Shown here: one piece after another, positions 16,806-26,286 of the stretch
Numbering within the stretch: position 1 is the first letter of the stretch
How the letters are laid out: each line of letters begins with the position of its first letter
From: Lujinxingia vulgaris
Lineage (GTDB): Bacteria; Myxococcota_A; Bradymonadia; Bradymonadales; Bradymonadaceae
Assembly (NCBI RefSeq): GCF_007997015.1
Contig: NZ_VOSM01000002.1
Location: forward strand, 794,882 to 858,881
DNA length: 64,000 nt
Direction: 5' to 3'
Notes under the pieces: generated by a model
Seen by the model: the letters and a program-made list of their open reading frames with translations, nothing else
Database searches by the model: none
What the model was told of the DNA's origin: nothing
Program-made: the position numbers and the translations under genes

Positions 16806-18512
16806 GTGCGACGAGATAAGGCTCAAAGGTGGCGATGGCGCATAAGGGGGACAGCGGCCGCGGTGGTGCTGGCGTTGCCGGCGCTGCTCTGGGCCCAGGA
16901 GTCGCGTCGCGGCGACCAGGTGTTGCACCGCCACCTCGACGCGCAGCGTTTTGAGGCCGTGAGTGAGAGTGATGATGGGGTGAGCGTGGCGTCGGGCCAG
17001 CAGGCCGGTGCCGGGCCGAGCCCCTGGGAGGGGCAGGGGCAGCCGGGCTTGAGCGTGGAAGCCGGCGCGCAGGAATGGTTCTGGACGGCGGATGGGCCGG
17101 TGGCGCCCTCGCCACTGGAGGCCCCGCACGGCGGTCTGGACCCGGCGACGGGGAGCGCCACGTTGGATACGAATACCGACCGCGTAAGCGCGCTTAATTA
17201 TCAAGCGAGTTTTGAGCCCAGCGTGGTGCCCTGGAAGCGAGGTGTGGCGCATGACGGTGTGGTGCGCCAGGGTGATGGCATCTACAGCACGCGCCGCGTC
17301 TCATCGTCATTGCGGACGGTGCGGGTCGGGGGAGCGTCGGCCGGTGCTGGCGAAGATCGATTCTGGGGGAGCTTTCTGGTGCGTATGGAGGCCGGTCGTG
17401 CCCACCCCATCCCCAGCGTGGCGCCGGGGCAGCGCGTGGTTCAGGTCCTGGCCGAGCCGCTGGTCGATGTGGAGGTGCTTCGCGATGGCGCAGATAACTT
17501 CTATCTGCGCGGTGACGTCGACGGGGTGGTGCGCGTCAATATGGAGCTTGCCGTCGATGCCTTTTACTTCGATGGCGTGCTCGATGAGGACGTGAGCTGG
17601 GAGCGTTTCGCACCGCCTGAGCGTGTGTTGCCCGACGCCGAAGCGCGCGCGGTCGCCGCGCGCGTGCTGGGGACGCGCGGCATCGATCGCGGGCTCTCGC
17701 CAGGTGAGGCGCTCAACGCTCTGGTCGGTTATTATCGCGACTTTGAGGCGCGTCCTTTTCCGCAGGATGAGGTTGGCGGGGACCGCTACGAGGCGATCTC
17801 GACCTTGCAGGTGGGCGTGTGCCGTCACCGCGCGCTGGCCTTTCTGGTGAGCGCCGGTTCGCTCGGGATCGAGAGCCGCTACGTCTACAACGAGGCGCAC
17901 GCCTTTGTGGAGGTGAGGTGGCCCGGGCAGGGGTGGCGACGCATCGATCTGGGAGGGGCCGCCGACGGGTTCAACTACCAGAATATGGGCGCCAACTCGG
18001 TGCATCGGGGCGGGGAGCGCGACGGGTTTCCGCAGCCGCAGCGCTACCTTGATGAGATTATTGCACTGGAGGGCGGCGACAGCAGCGGCGCGCTCGGTGA
18101 GGCTGCCGGGGGCGATGTTTCTGATGAGGGGGCCAACACCCCGAGTGACGCGGCCAGCAGCGAGGCGTCGACGGCGACGCCCGGCACGCCGGAGGCACAG
18201 CGCGCCAGCCCGCCCGAGAACATGCAGGAGGCACGGCCGATGGAGGCGGCGCTGCCACCGATTGAGATTCTGGAGGCCAGCGGGCAGGTGATGCGAGGCG
18301 CGTCGTTGCGCGTGCGCGGACGGGTGCAGCGCGGGGATGCGCAGCGTGTGGAGGTGCTGCTCGTGCCCGCCGGTAGCGATGGATTTGAGCGTGGCGTGGC
18401 GCTGGGTGAGGCTGCGGTGCGGGCCTCGGGAGAGTTTGTCGGGGAGTGGACTGTGCCGCGGCGCGTGACGCTGGGGAGATGGGTCATCAAGGCTCGCCAG
18501 GTGCCGCGCTGA
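16806..18512 (+). CDS. Secreted transglutaminase-like protein
   Basis: About 568 residues. Signal peptide with hydrophobic core AAAVVLALPALLWA, cleavage near WAQ. The transglutaminase-like core has Cys in QVGVCRHRA, His in NEAHAFVEV and Asp in RRIDLGGA, a complete Cys-His-Asp triad. An Asp/Ser/Ala-rich linker of about 90 residues then leads to a C-terminal beta-sandwich-like module (about 485-568). Secreted transglutaminase-fold proteins may be proteases or cross-linkers. Start uncertain: three in-frame GTGs (16782, 16794, 16806). The last is chosen because GGGAG ends five bases upstream. It stands alone between the MCE gene (138 bp upstream) and a kinase. Confidence 0.72.
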   Translation: MRRDKAQRWRWRIRGTAAAVVLALPALLWAQESRRGDQVLHRHLDAQRFEAVSESDDGVSVASGQQAGAGPSPWEGQGQPGLSVEAGAQEWFWTADGPVAPSPLEAPHGGLDPATGSATLDTNTDRVSALNYQASFEPSVVPWKRGVAHDGVVRQGDGIYSTRRVSSSLRTVRVGGASAGAGEDRFWGSFLVRMEAGRAHPIPSVAPGQRVVQVLAEPLVDVEVLRDGADNFYLRGDVDGVVRVNMELAVDAFYFDGVLDEDVSWERFAPPERVLPDAEARAVAARVLGTRGIDRGLSPGEALNALVGYYRDFEARPFPQDEVGGDRYEAISTLQVGVCRHRALAFLVSAGSLGIESRYVYNEAHAFVEVRWPGQGWRRIDLGGAADGFNYQNMGANSVHRGGERDGFPQPQRYLDEIIALEGGDSSGALGEAAGGDVSDEGANTPSDAASSEASTATPGTPEAQRASPPENMQEARPMEAALPPIEILEASGQVMRGASLRVRGRVQRGDAQRVEVLLVPAGSDGFERGVALGEAAVRASGEFVGEWTVPRRVTLGRWVIKARQVPR

Positions 18513-18724
18513 ACGCGTCCGGCGCGGGTTGATTCGATGCGCGCGCGTGTTAGACTCAGTCGTACTGAAACCATACGAAGTGGAAGTCCACACGCTGTGA
18601 GGGGGACTTCTCTACAGGTCGTTTGTGACTGAGCGAGGAAGTTTCGTCGTAGGCTCGGCCGCGTGATGAAAACGCGATGGACCGGGGCAGCGCTATGCGC
18701 TGGCCGGCCTTACGAGGACGTGCG

Positions 18725-20662
18725 ATGCGACTGGATGATTTGAATGGCCGCGTGATCGCGGGACGTTTTGAGCTCAAAGAGATGATCGGAAAAGGGGGGT
18801 ATGGTGCGGTCTTTGACGCGCGCCAGCTCTCGGTCGATCGGCGCTGTGCGGTGAAGGTGCTTTTGCCGGGGCGAGCCGATGATCACTGCGTGGAGGAGCG
18901 CTTCAGGGCGGAGGCGCGCGCGACAAGTCGCCTGACCCACCCGCACACGCTGGTGCTCTACGACTTCGGGGTCGATGAGGAGACGGGGTTTCTTTTTCTG
19001 GTCACGGAGTTTCTCGACGGCCAGACCCTCGATGATCTGCTGGATCTGGAGCAGACCATCGCGCCGCAGCGCGCGGTGGGGATCCTCACGCAGATTGCAC
19101 ACAGCCTGGAAGACGCGCACCAGCAGGGGCTTGTGCACCGCGATGTTAAGCCGAAGAACATCATGCTCGTGGAGCGGGCCGGGCAGCGCGACTTTGTCAA
19201 AGTTATCGATTTTGGCATCGCCAAAGCGTTGACCGGTGCGGGCGAAGACGAGGGGCTCACCCAGACCGGCACCCTGGTGGGTACGCCGCAATATATGGCG
19301 CCGGAGCAACTTCTGGGCGGGGAGGTCGACGCGCGCTCCGACCAGTACGCGCTGGCGGTGGTGGCCTACCGAATGTTGACCGGCCGCAACCCCTTCTCGG
19401 CGGCGACGCCGATGGAGACGGCGCTGCGTCATATCAATGAGCGGGCGCTTCCGCTGCGCACCTACTGCCCGGAGTTGCGGGTAAGTCAGAGCTTTGAGGA
19501 CGCGCTGCTGCGCGCTCTGGAGAAGGCTCCGAAACATCGATACCCCTCGACCGTGGCGATGGTCGACGCACTCCGAGACGCCCTGGGAGACACTCCCGAC
19601 ACCGCGCTTCAAGACCCCTCGGAGAGCGGGCAGCGCACCACCGAGGACTGGCCTCAGCTCAGCGCCCAGGTTGTCGCCGCCCACACCCGGGTGCTCGACG
19701 CGGTGGACACCGGACAGGAGCGCACCGCGGCCACGCGCAACCTTCTGGCGGCCGGGGAGGCGGCGGGTGTGGGTGAGCGCGGCGCTTCGCCCGGAGCGCC
19801 GGCGGAGGAGTCTGGCGAGGAGGTGGGTGTGGGTGAGCGAGGCGCTTCGCCCGGAGCGCCGGCGGAGGAGTCTGGCGAGGAGGTGGGTGGGGCCGGAGAG
19901 CTCTCGCAGGCCGGCGGCGGTGCAACCACCTCGGAGGTGGGCGCGTCGATGGTCATCGACATTGCGACCGACGCGATTGCTGAGACGTCGCTGGAGGAGA
20001 GCTCCAACCCCTGTGTCATTCAGGCACCCGGGGCTCGCGAAGACACCGCGGTGCTTGCGCTTGCTAAACGTAATGAGGCGCCCTCGACAAAGACCGAGAA
20101 ACGCCCCCTCATCAAGCGTCCGCATGCCCGGCCTGCCATCGCCGCGGTGCTTGCTGCGACGGTACTGCTGGTGGCCATCGTGGTTGTCACGGGCTTTCTG
20201 GGACGAGACGGCGGCGCCACCCAGGCCGCGACGGTGGCCCAGGCGCCGGCGCCTGCGGCGATTGAGGCGGCCGCGGCAGAGGTGGAGGAAGACACCACGC
20301 TCCAGGCGGCCCGCGCTGATCTTGGTCGAGCCTATGCGGTGTCGGTGGTTGCGGCCGCCGAAGCCGGCGCACGTACCTCGGCGCTGGACCGGGGAGGCAC
20401 GGTCACCGCAATGACCATCAAGGTCGCCGAGGCCATCGAGCGCGCCAACCCGCGCACGGGCACCGTGCAGGTCACCATGATTCCCTGGGGCACACTCTAC
20501 GTCGGTCGGCGCGCGCGCGGTGAGGCCACACGCCAGCGGCTGGAGCTTCCCGTCGGCCGCCATGAACTCACTCTACGCCAGGATGGCGAGGTGCGCGCTC
20601 GCCAGACGGTTGACGTGGTGGCGGGGGCTCATAGAATGGTGGTCTTGGAGGCTCCATTTTAA
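18725..20662 (+). CDS. Transmembrane Ser/Thr protein kinase with C-terminal PEGA-like domain
   Basis: A 645-residue kinase with an intact active site: Gly loop GKGGYGAVF (about 22-30), Lys44 in CAVKV, HRDVKPKN (Asp140), DFG at 162-164 and APEQ. A Glu/Gly/Ala linker (about 300-465) holds a 20-residue tandem duplication. One membrane helix (AAVLAATVLLVAIVVVTG, about 468-488) precedes a periplasmic region ending in a PEGA-like domain (GTVQVTMIPWGTLYVG..., about 578-645). The ATG at 18725 is preferred to the in-frame ATG at 18677: it has GAGGA upstream and the kinase fold begins right after it. It is 45 bp upstream of a TPR protein in the same orientation, a probable partner. Confidence 0.9.
   Translation: MRLDDLNGRVIAGRFELKEMIGKGGYGAVFDARQLSVDRRCAVKVLLPGRADDHCVEERFRAEARATSRLTHPHTLVLYDFGVDEETGFLFLVTEFLDGQTLDDLLDLEQTIAPQRAVGILTQIAHSLEDAHQQGLVHRDVKPKNIMLVERAGQRDFVKVIDFGIAKALTGAGEDEGLTQTGTLVGTPQYMAPEQLLGGEVDARSDQYALAVVAYRMLTGRNPFSAATPMETALRHINERALPLRTYCPELRVSQSFEDALLRALEKAPKHRYPSTVAMVDALRDALGDTPDTALQDPSESGQRTTEDWPQLSAQVVAAHTRVLDAVDTGQERTAATRNLLAAGEAAGVGERGASPGAPAEESGEEVGVGERGASPGAPAEESGEEVGGAGELSQAGGGATTSEVGASMVIDIATDAIAETSLEESSNPCVIQAPGAREDTAVLALAKRNEAPSTKTEKRPLIKRPHARPAIAAVLAATVLLVAIVVVTGFLGRDGGATQAATVAQAPAPAAIEAAAAEVEEDTTLQAARADLGRAYAVSVVAAAEAGARTSALDRGGTVTAMTIKVAEAIERANPRTGTVQVTMIPWGTLYVGRRARGEATRQRLELPVGRHELTLRQDGEVRARQTVDVVAGAHRMVVLEAPF
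19765..19889. repeat. 60-bp tandem duplication in a kinase linker
   Basis: Two consecutive 60-bp copies plus a few bases, differing at one position (C/A at 19780/19840). Each encodes the 20-residue unit GVGERGASPGAPAEESGEEV. The reading frame is preserved. The near identity implies a recent duplication or slippage event; the unit lies in the flexible linker between the kinase domain and the membrane helix. Confidence 0.92.
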
Positions 20663-20707
20663 CTTCAGCCCCATGTGGTGCGGTCCTCAACGGTGTGGGA
20701 GTAGACG

Positions 20708-22939
20708 ATGGTCGAAGTGCAGCACGAGCAAGGTGGGCTTGAGTTTGGCCCATCTCCGGTACCTCTCTCCCAGCATCGCGCCGAGGTGGAGGCGCTGATC
20801 ACCCAGGGCAGCGTCGAGAAGGCGCGACTGCGCCTCGAAGAGATCGCTCGCCAGGCCGACGCCATCCGCAACGCCGATGAGAACCTCTGGCTCTACAGCT
20901 GGCTCGGGCAGGTCTATGTCGCGCTCAACGACAGCGAGCGCGCCTGTGAGGCATTTGGTAAGGCCTACGCCATCGATCCGCGTGAGCAGGAGGTTGCCGC
21001 CACGTACTCCGAACTTCTGGAGGCCCGTGGCGAGCATCAGGAGGCGTTGCAGGTCGCCCAGGTGTTGCTGCTCAACCACAAGCAGGGGCTGGAGGCCGGC
21101 GAGGTCGCCGCGCTCTACGATCGCATCGGCGCGCTGCGCGAGGCGATGGGCGACCATAAAGAAGCCCGCGCCGCGTTCGAGATGGCGCTGGTCGAGGCCC
21201 CCGAAGACAAACAGGCGCTCACCGGACTTCTGCGCGCGGTCGGCGAGCTGGGCGATCCGGCCGATGTGGTCGAGGCTCGGCTGAAGTTGATTCAGGGCCT
21301 CGACGATGATCGCGCCCGCTCCATGGCCCTGGTTGCTCTGGGCGACGACTGGGTTAAGACCTTCAATGATCCCGAGCGCGGGCTCGACACCTTCGAAGAA
21401 GCCGTGGCGCAGTGGCCGCAGAACCGCCACGCCGTCGAGCGCATCGCCGAGGTCGCCCGCGAGCTGGGCGACTTCCGCCGCGTCTGCCGCGCCTACTTCA
21501 CCCTGAGCGTGATCGCGGAGAGCAACCCGGAGAAAGCCGAATACCTCATTCGCTCCAGCGATGTGGCCCGCACCGAGCTCTGGGAATCCGAGAAAGCCCT
21601 TGCTGGCTACCGCAAGGCCCTGGAGTACGACTCCACTCGCCTCGATGCGTTCAAGTCGGTGACCTCGATTCTGGTCGACGCGCTGGATTGGGAGGAGCTT
21701 GAGGCGGCCTACGTCCAGGTGATCGCTGCGAACACCGAGCGCGATGATGTGGACCCGAATCTGCTCGGCGTGCTCTGGCAGAAGCTTGGCGACCTGTACC
21801 GCGACCACCTCGAGCGCGCCGATGACGCCATCTTCGCGTTCAATCAGGCGCTGGCGTACCTTCCGGACCACGCCGGTCTGCGATCGCAGCTCGTGGAGCT
21901 GACCGAGGAGCATCCGGAGCATTATGAGACGGCCGTCGCCCATCTGCGTGCGATGGGACAGACCCCGGGCGTGCAGCCCGGCCAGTGGCTCGACCGGCTG
22001 GGTAAGGTCTTTTTGCGCCAGAAAGAAGTCGACAAGGCCTATTGCGTCTACCGCGCGCTGCGCGCCAGCGGCGTGCGCCTCGATGCTAAAGCGCTGGGTT
22101 TTGTGGAGCGTTTTGACTCAAAAATCCTCAAGCCGATTCGCGGGCAGATCAACCCGGCGATGATGCGCCGTTATATCTTCGCGCCCGGCCTGGAGTCGGA
22201 GCTCAACGAATGTTTTCGCCTTCTGAAAGGTCCGCTCCAGGAGTGGACCGGGGAGGCCCGCAGCACCTACGGGCTCAAACGACGCGACCGAGTTAAGCTC
22301 AGCGATAATGTCGCCTTTAACAACTTTTACAAAAATGTCGGCGCCGCGCTCGGCTATGTGGAACTTCCCGACCTGTGGCGAAAAGATGATCAGGTCGGGC
22401 TGGTCAACGGGGCGATGATCCCGGAGGGGCTCATCGTCGGAGGTGATCTGCTGGTCTCGGCGCGCGAGAAGCACATCGCGTTTGTGGTCGCCAAGCAGCT
22501 CTTCCTCTTTCTCGATCCCTTTTATCTGGCGGCGATTCGCCCGCAGTCGGACCTTGAGGCCTTCCTCTACCGCGCGGTAGCGCTGGTGCGGCCGGAGGTC
22601 GACTACGCGGCCAGCTTCCAGAATGAGGACGCCTTCAAGGTGATGAAGCGCGCCTTCCGCGGCGACGATCTGGGCAAGCTCAAGCGCGTGATTGAGGAGA
22701 TGTTGCAGGGACGCGACGAGATCGCATTGGGCCCCTGGGTGGAGGCGATTGAGGATACCGCCAACCGCATCGGGCTGATTTTTTGCGATGACCTTTCGGT
22801 GGCTGAGGCATGTTTGAGGGAAGAGCCGCGTTGCATCAGCCAGCGCTCACTGGAAAGTCGAATGCGGTCTCTTATTGACTATTCGGTGAGTGAGCAATAT
22901 CTGTCCCTGCGGCCGCAGTTGGGAATTCAGGTGGTGTAA
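20708..22939 (+). CDS. TPR-repeat protein with unrecognised C-terminal domain
   Basis: A 743-residue soluble protein without a signal peptide. About 12 TPR-like helical pairs fill residues 20-440 (for example LYDRIGALREAMGDHKEARAAF). The last about 290 residues form a separate domain starting near AKALGFVERFDSKILKPI, rich in helices and containing LYRAVALVRPEVDY; it is shared, as I recall, by long TPR proteins of Myxococcota, but has no known function. The ATG at 20708 follows GGGAG. It sits directly downstream of a PEGA kinase, so a role as the cytoplasmic effector or substrate of that kinase is a reasonable inference. Confidence 0.8.
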   Translation: MVEVQHEQGGLEFGPSPVPLSQHRAEVEALITQGSVEKARLRLEEIARQADAIRNADENLWLYSWLGQVYVALNDSERACEAFGKAYAIDPREQEVAATYSELLEARGEHQEALQVAQVLLLNHKQGLEAGEVAALYDRIGALREAMGDHKEARAAFEMALVEAPEDKQALTGLLRAVGELGDPADVVEARLKLIQGLDDDRARSMALVALGDDWVKTFNDPERGLDTFEEAVAQWPQNRHAVERIAEVARELGDFRRVCRAYFTLSVIAESNPEKAEYLIRSSDVARTELWESEKALAGYRKALEYDSTRLDAFKSVTSILVDALDWEELEAAYVQVIAANTERDDVDPNLLGVLWQKLGDLYRDHLERADDAIFAFNQALAYLPDHAGLRSQLVELTEEHPEHYETAVAHLRAMGQTPGVQPGQWLDRLGKVFLRQKEVDKAYCVYRALRASGVRLDAKALGFVERFDSKILKPIRGQINPAMMRRYIFAPGLESELNECFRLLKGPLQEWTGEARSTYGLKRRDRVKLSDNVAFNNFYKNVGAALGYVELPDLWRKDDQVGLVNGAMIPEGLIVGGDLLVSAREKHIAFVVAKQLFLFLDPFYLAAIRPQSDLEAFLYRAVALVRPEVDYAASFQNEDAFKVMKRAFRGDDLGKLKRVIEEMLQGRDEIALGPWVEAIEDTANRIGLIFCDDLSVAEACLREEPRCISQRSLESRMRSLIDYSVSEQYLSLRPQLGIQVV

Positions 22940-22950
22940 GTGCCCTGAAA

Positions 22951-23019
22951 GTCCAAAGAGCTGCCGTTCCAGCGCCGCCTCGGAGAGGCCAGGGCGGAGA
23001 GCTGACTTAGCCTTTGGAC
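22951..23019 (+). promoter_or_regulatory. Inverted repeat in the typA leader
   Basis: GTCCAAAG at 22951-22958 is the exact reverse complement of CTTTGGAC at 23012-23019. A smaller CCGCC/GGCGG pair lies inside. The structure ends 18 bases before the typA ATG and could form a long-range stem that hides or exposes the start region. There is no T-run, so it is not a standard terminator for the upstream TPR gene. Confidence 0.4.
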
Positions 23020-23037
23020 ATTCCCGGCACAGAACAC

Positions 23038-24837
23038 ATGACCAATATTCGAAACATCGCCATCGTCGCGCACGTCGACCACGGCAAGACCACCCTCATC
23101 GACGAGCTTCTCAAGCAAAGCAACACCATCGCCGGCCACCGAGAGTTGGCCGAGCGCGCGATGGACTCCAACGACCTGGAAAAAGAACGAGGCATTACCA
23201 TCGTGGCCAAGTGCACGGCCATCGACTGGGAAGACTACCGCATCAACATCATCGACACCCCGGGCCACGCCGACTTCGGTGGCGAGGTTGAGCGCGTGCT
23301 CAAGCTCGTCGACTCGGTGCTGCTGCTCGTCGATGCGTTTGAGGGCCCGATGCCCCAGACGAAGTTCGTGCTGCGCAAGTCCCTGGAGCTGGGGCTCAAG
23401 CCTGTGGTGGTCATCAACAAGATTGACCGTCCCAACGCGCGCCCCGACGCGGTGCTCGATATGGTTTTCGATCTCTTCGGCGATCTGGAAGCCAACGACG
23501 AGCAGCTCGACTTCCCGGTGGTCTACGCATCGGGCCTTGCCGGTTTTGCCAAGAAAGAGCTCGAGGACGAGTCGACCGACATGCGACCGCTTCTCGAAGC
23601 GATCATTGAGCATGTGGCGCCGCCCAAGGATGATCCGGAAGGGCCGCTGCAGATGCAGATCGCCACGCTGAAGTACGACGAGTACGTCGGGCGCGTGGCC
23701 ATCGGTCGCGTCTTCAGCGGGAAGATGCGCATTGGTGACCGCGTCGTGCGTTGCCAGCGTGGTGGTGAGCAGGTCAGCGCTCGCATCACCAAGCTCTTTG
23801 GCTTCAAGGGGCTCGACCGCGTCGATCGCGAAGAAGTCAGCGCGGGCGACATCGTGGCGGTGGCCGGCCTGGAAGGGATTCTGCCCGGTGAGACGATCTG
23901 CGCGCCGGACGCCGTCAACCCGCTTCCCATGATCGCCATCGATGAGCCCACCGTCTCGATGGTGCTCATGATCAACAACTCGCCCTTTGCCGGTCTGGAG
24001 GGCAAGTTTTTGACCAGCCGCCAGATTCGCGAGCGTCTGGATCGTGAGCTTGAGCAGAATGTGGCGCTCAAGGTTGAGCCGACCGAGAATAACGATGCGT
24101 TTATCGTCTCGGGTCGCGGTGAGCTTCACCTCTCGATTCTCATTGAAACGATGCGCCGCGAGGGCTTTGAGCTTCAGGTCTCGCAGCCGCGGGTCATCTA
24201 CCGCGAAGATGAGAATGGCAAGAAGCTCGAGCCGATCGAAGAGGTGATCGTTGAGACCGAGCAGGACTACGCCGGCACCGTCATTCAGAAGCTCAGTGAG
24301 CGTAAGGGCGAGTTGGTGCGCCTGGATGTGAACAGCGACAACACCCAACGTCTGGAGTTCCGCGTGCCTTCGCGTGGCCTCTTTGGCTACCGCTCCGAGT
24401 TTCTCACCGATACGCGCGGCACCGGCATCATGTACACCAACTTCGCCGGGTATGAGCCCTTCCGCGGTGAGCTGTTGAGCTCGCGTAACGGCGTGCTCAT
24501 CGCGCTGGAGCGTGGTGACACCACGGCCTACGCGCTCTTCAACCTGCAAGACCGCGGCACGCTCTTCGTGGGCGCCGGTGAGGCGGTCTACGAAGGTCAG
24601 ATCATCGGTCTGCATAGCCGCGATAATGACCTTGTTGTGAACCCGAACAAAAAGAAGCAGCTCTCCAACATGCGTTCCTCCGGCAGTGATGATGCGCTGA
24701 TTCTCTCGCCGCACGTGTCGATGACGCTGGAGAAGGCGATCGAGTTCATCGAGGCCGACGAGTACGTCGAGATCACCCCGAGCTCGATTCGTTTGCGTAA
24801 GGCGGAGCTCAACCACAGCCTGCGCAAGCGTAAGTAA
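23038..24837 (+). CDS. typA: Ribosome-associated GTPase TypA/BipA
   Basis: A 599-residue translational GTPase close to EF-G that binds the ribosome and supports growth in cold and stress and assembly of the large subunit. G1 is AHVDHGKTT (about 11-19), G2 lies in ERGITI, G3 is DTPGH, G4 is NKID and G5 is in VYASG. The C-terminal segment from [10 protein letters not shown] through FRVPSRGL and GYRSEF to the end ([13 protein letters not shown]) is typical. The length matches the family. The start is the ATG at 23038; the longer frame from a TTG at 23014 is not needed. A strong terminator follows at 24855. No good Shine-Dalgarno sequence is seen, and the leader contains an inverted repeat. Confidence 0.97.
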   Translation: MTNIRNIAIVAHVDHGKTTLIDELLKQSNTIAGHRELAERAMDSNDLEKERGITIVAKCTAIDWEDYRINIIDTPGHADFGGEVERVLKLVDSVLLLVDAFEGPMPQTKFVLRKSLELGLKPVVVINKIDRPNARPDAVLDMVFDLFGDLEANDEQLDFPVVYASGLAGFAKKELEDESTDMRPLLEAIIEHVAPPKDDPEGPLQMQIATLKYDEYVGRVAIGRVFSGKMRIGDRVVRCQRGGEQVSARITKLFGFKGLDRVDREEVSAGDIVAVAGLEGILPGETICAPDAVNPLPMIAIDEPTVSMVLMINNSPFAGLEGKFLTSRQIRERLDRELEQNVALKVEPTENNDAFIVSGRGELHLSILIETMRREGFELQVSQPRVIYREDENGKKLEPIEEVIVETEQDYAGTVIQKLSERKGELVRLDVNSDNTQRLEFRVPSRGLFGYRSEFLTDTRGTGIMYTNFAGYEPFRGELLSSRNGVLIALERGDTTAYALFNLQDRGTLFVGAGEAVYEGQIIGLHSRDNDLVVNPNKKKQLSNMRSSGSDDALILSPHVSMTLEKAIEFIEADEYVEITPSSIRLRKAELNHSLRKRK

Positions 24838-24854
24838 GGCCCTGCCGCAGATGT

Positions 24855-24892
24855 AAAAAAGCCCCCGGAGTAGGCGCTCCGGGGGCTTTTTT
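24855..24892. terminator. Bidirectional intrinsic terminator between typA and the convergent gene
   Basis: A six-A run, a perfect 10-bp stem (24861-24870 with 24877-24886), a 6-base loop and a six-T run. The A and T runs on both sides let it work in both directions, ending typA (plus) and the 112-residue gene (minus). Confidence 0.93.
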
Positions 24893-24936
24893 GTGGGGTG
24901 TTGGGGGTGACCACGCCGGATGGCGAGTCGGTGGGG

Positions 24937-25275
24937 TCAGGCCGCCACGTGGCCGACGCGCTTGAGCGTCACCATCTTCGAGGAGAACATCTGCAGCCAG
25001 ATGGCATCCTCGGCGGTTACGACGGCCTGGTAGCGCCAGGGGGCGCCGCGTTCGACGCCGACGCGGGAAGGGCGTCGGTCGACGATACGCATATGCAGAT
25101 CGGTGCGTTGCTGACAGCTCTCGACGACGATGCCCACGCGCACAACTTCACCATCTCGAAGCCCGAAGGCTCCCAGAAAGGCGAGGGTGTCGCCATGGCG
25201 AGAGTGCTCATCGAAGCGCTTGAGCTGCTCGAAGTAGTCGTCGGGCGTTTTGAATGTGCAGAGAATCTGTCGCAT
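24937..25275 (-). CDS. Hypothetical protein, possibly PilZ-like
   Basis: A 112-residue protein. A beta-rich middle (GEVVRVGIVVES..., DLHMRIVDRRPSRVGVERG) recalls the small PilZ-like domains frequent in Myxococcota, and RRPSR could be a vestigial RxxxR c-di-GMP box. The D/NxSxxG half of that box is not visible, so c-di-GMP binding is doubtful. The ATG at 25275 is supported by AGGAG (reverse strand) at the right distance; the frame continues upstream to 25419 as low-complexity sequence that is not believed. It is divergent from the TSUP transporter over 168 bp. Confidence 0.6.
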   Translation of the reverse strand: MRQILCTFKTPDDYFEQLKRFDEHSRHGDTLAFLGAFGLRDGEVVRVGIVVESCQQRTDLHMRIVDRRPSRVGVERGAPWRYQAVVTAEDAIWLQMFSSKMVTLKRVGHVAA

Positions 25276-25443
25276 CGTTGCTCCTGTTGCCGTCCGTGGC
25301 TTCGGGAAGCGTGTCCGGCCAGGGTGGCAGCCCGGGCCGGGCGTTGAGGGGGATCGTCGGTTGCCCGACGTTCTGGTTGTAATGCCGATCGCGACGATGC
25401 CCAAAAATTTCACCTGCAAAAGATTGCAACGTTAGGAGCGCCG

Positions 25444-26241
25444 ATGGAGCTAAGCCTGGAGATGTGGCCGCTTGTGATGTTGGCCGGGCTTGCGGCCGGG
25501 CTCATCAACACGCTGGCCGGCAGCGGCTCGCTGGTGGTCTTGCCGATGTTGCTCGCGCTGGGCCTGGATGCGGGGGAGGCCAACGGCACCAACCGGGTGG
25601 GCGTGATGGTGCAGACGGTGGTGGGCATCGTGACGCTGGCGCGCGCCGGAAAGGTGGAGCTGCGCGGCAACCGCTGGATCCTGGCAGCCACCAGCATCGG
25701 CGCGCTCGCGGGTGCAGCGCTGGCGGTGCGGGTGCCCCCCGAGGCGCTGGAGCTTGTGATCGGCTGGGTGATGCTGGCGATGCTCGTGGTGTTGCTGGTC
25801 CGGCCTCAGAGCTGGATGCGCCAGGGAGGCGACGCGAGCCGAGGCGGTTTTACGCCGGCGCGCGCGCTGCTGCTGGTCGCGGTGGGGGCCTGGGGAGGTT
25901 TTTTGCAGGCGGGCGTGGGCGTGCTGCTCTTGATGGCGATGGTGATGGCGCTGGGTAAAGACGTGGCGCGCGCTAACGCGCTCAAGCTGGTGACGGTGAG
26001 CGTCTTTACGTTGGCCTCATTGCCGATCTTCATCGCCCAGGGGCAGGTCAACTGGGTGGTGGGCTTTGTGGTGGCGCTGGGCCAGGGCGCCGGCGGTTGG
26101 CTGGGCGCGAGGATGATGGTGCGCTGGCCTCATGCCGGCCGGTGGGTGCGCTGGGTGCTGATCGTCGTGGTGAGCGTGTCAGCTTTTGAGATATTGATTG
26201 GCAGCGCGCGCGCCTGGCGCTGGATCAGCGCGTGGTTTTGA
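25444..26241 (+). CDS. TSUP-family (TauE/SafE) membrane transporter
   Basis: A 265-residue integral membrane protein with about eight hydrophobic segments. The family signatures are the opening GLAAGLINTLAGSGSLVVLP and its repeat-half counterpart GAWGGFLQAGVGVLLLMAMV, plus NGTNRVGV. TSUP proteins export or import sulphite, sulphoacetate and other small organic anions; the substrate cannot be told here because no sulphur-metabolism gene is adjacent. The ATG at 25444 has TAGGAG upstream. Confidence 0.9.
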   Translation: MELSLEMWPLVMLAGLAAGLINTLAGSGSLVVLPMLLALGLDAGEANGTNRVGVMVQTVVGIVTLARAGKVELRGNRWILAATSIGALAGAALAVRVPPEALELVIGWVMLAMLVVLLVRPQSWMRQGGDASRGGFTPARALLLVAVGAWGGFLQAGVGVLLLMAMVMALGKDVARANALKLVTVSVFTLASLPIFIAQGQVNWVVGFVVALGQGAGGWLGARMMVRWPHAGRWVRWVLIVVVSVSAFEILIGSARAWRWISAWF

Positions 26242-26286
26242 GCAGGGGCTCGCACCCGAGCTGGAATCGTGAGGACCAGGCGCGGC

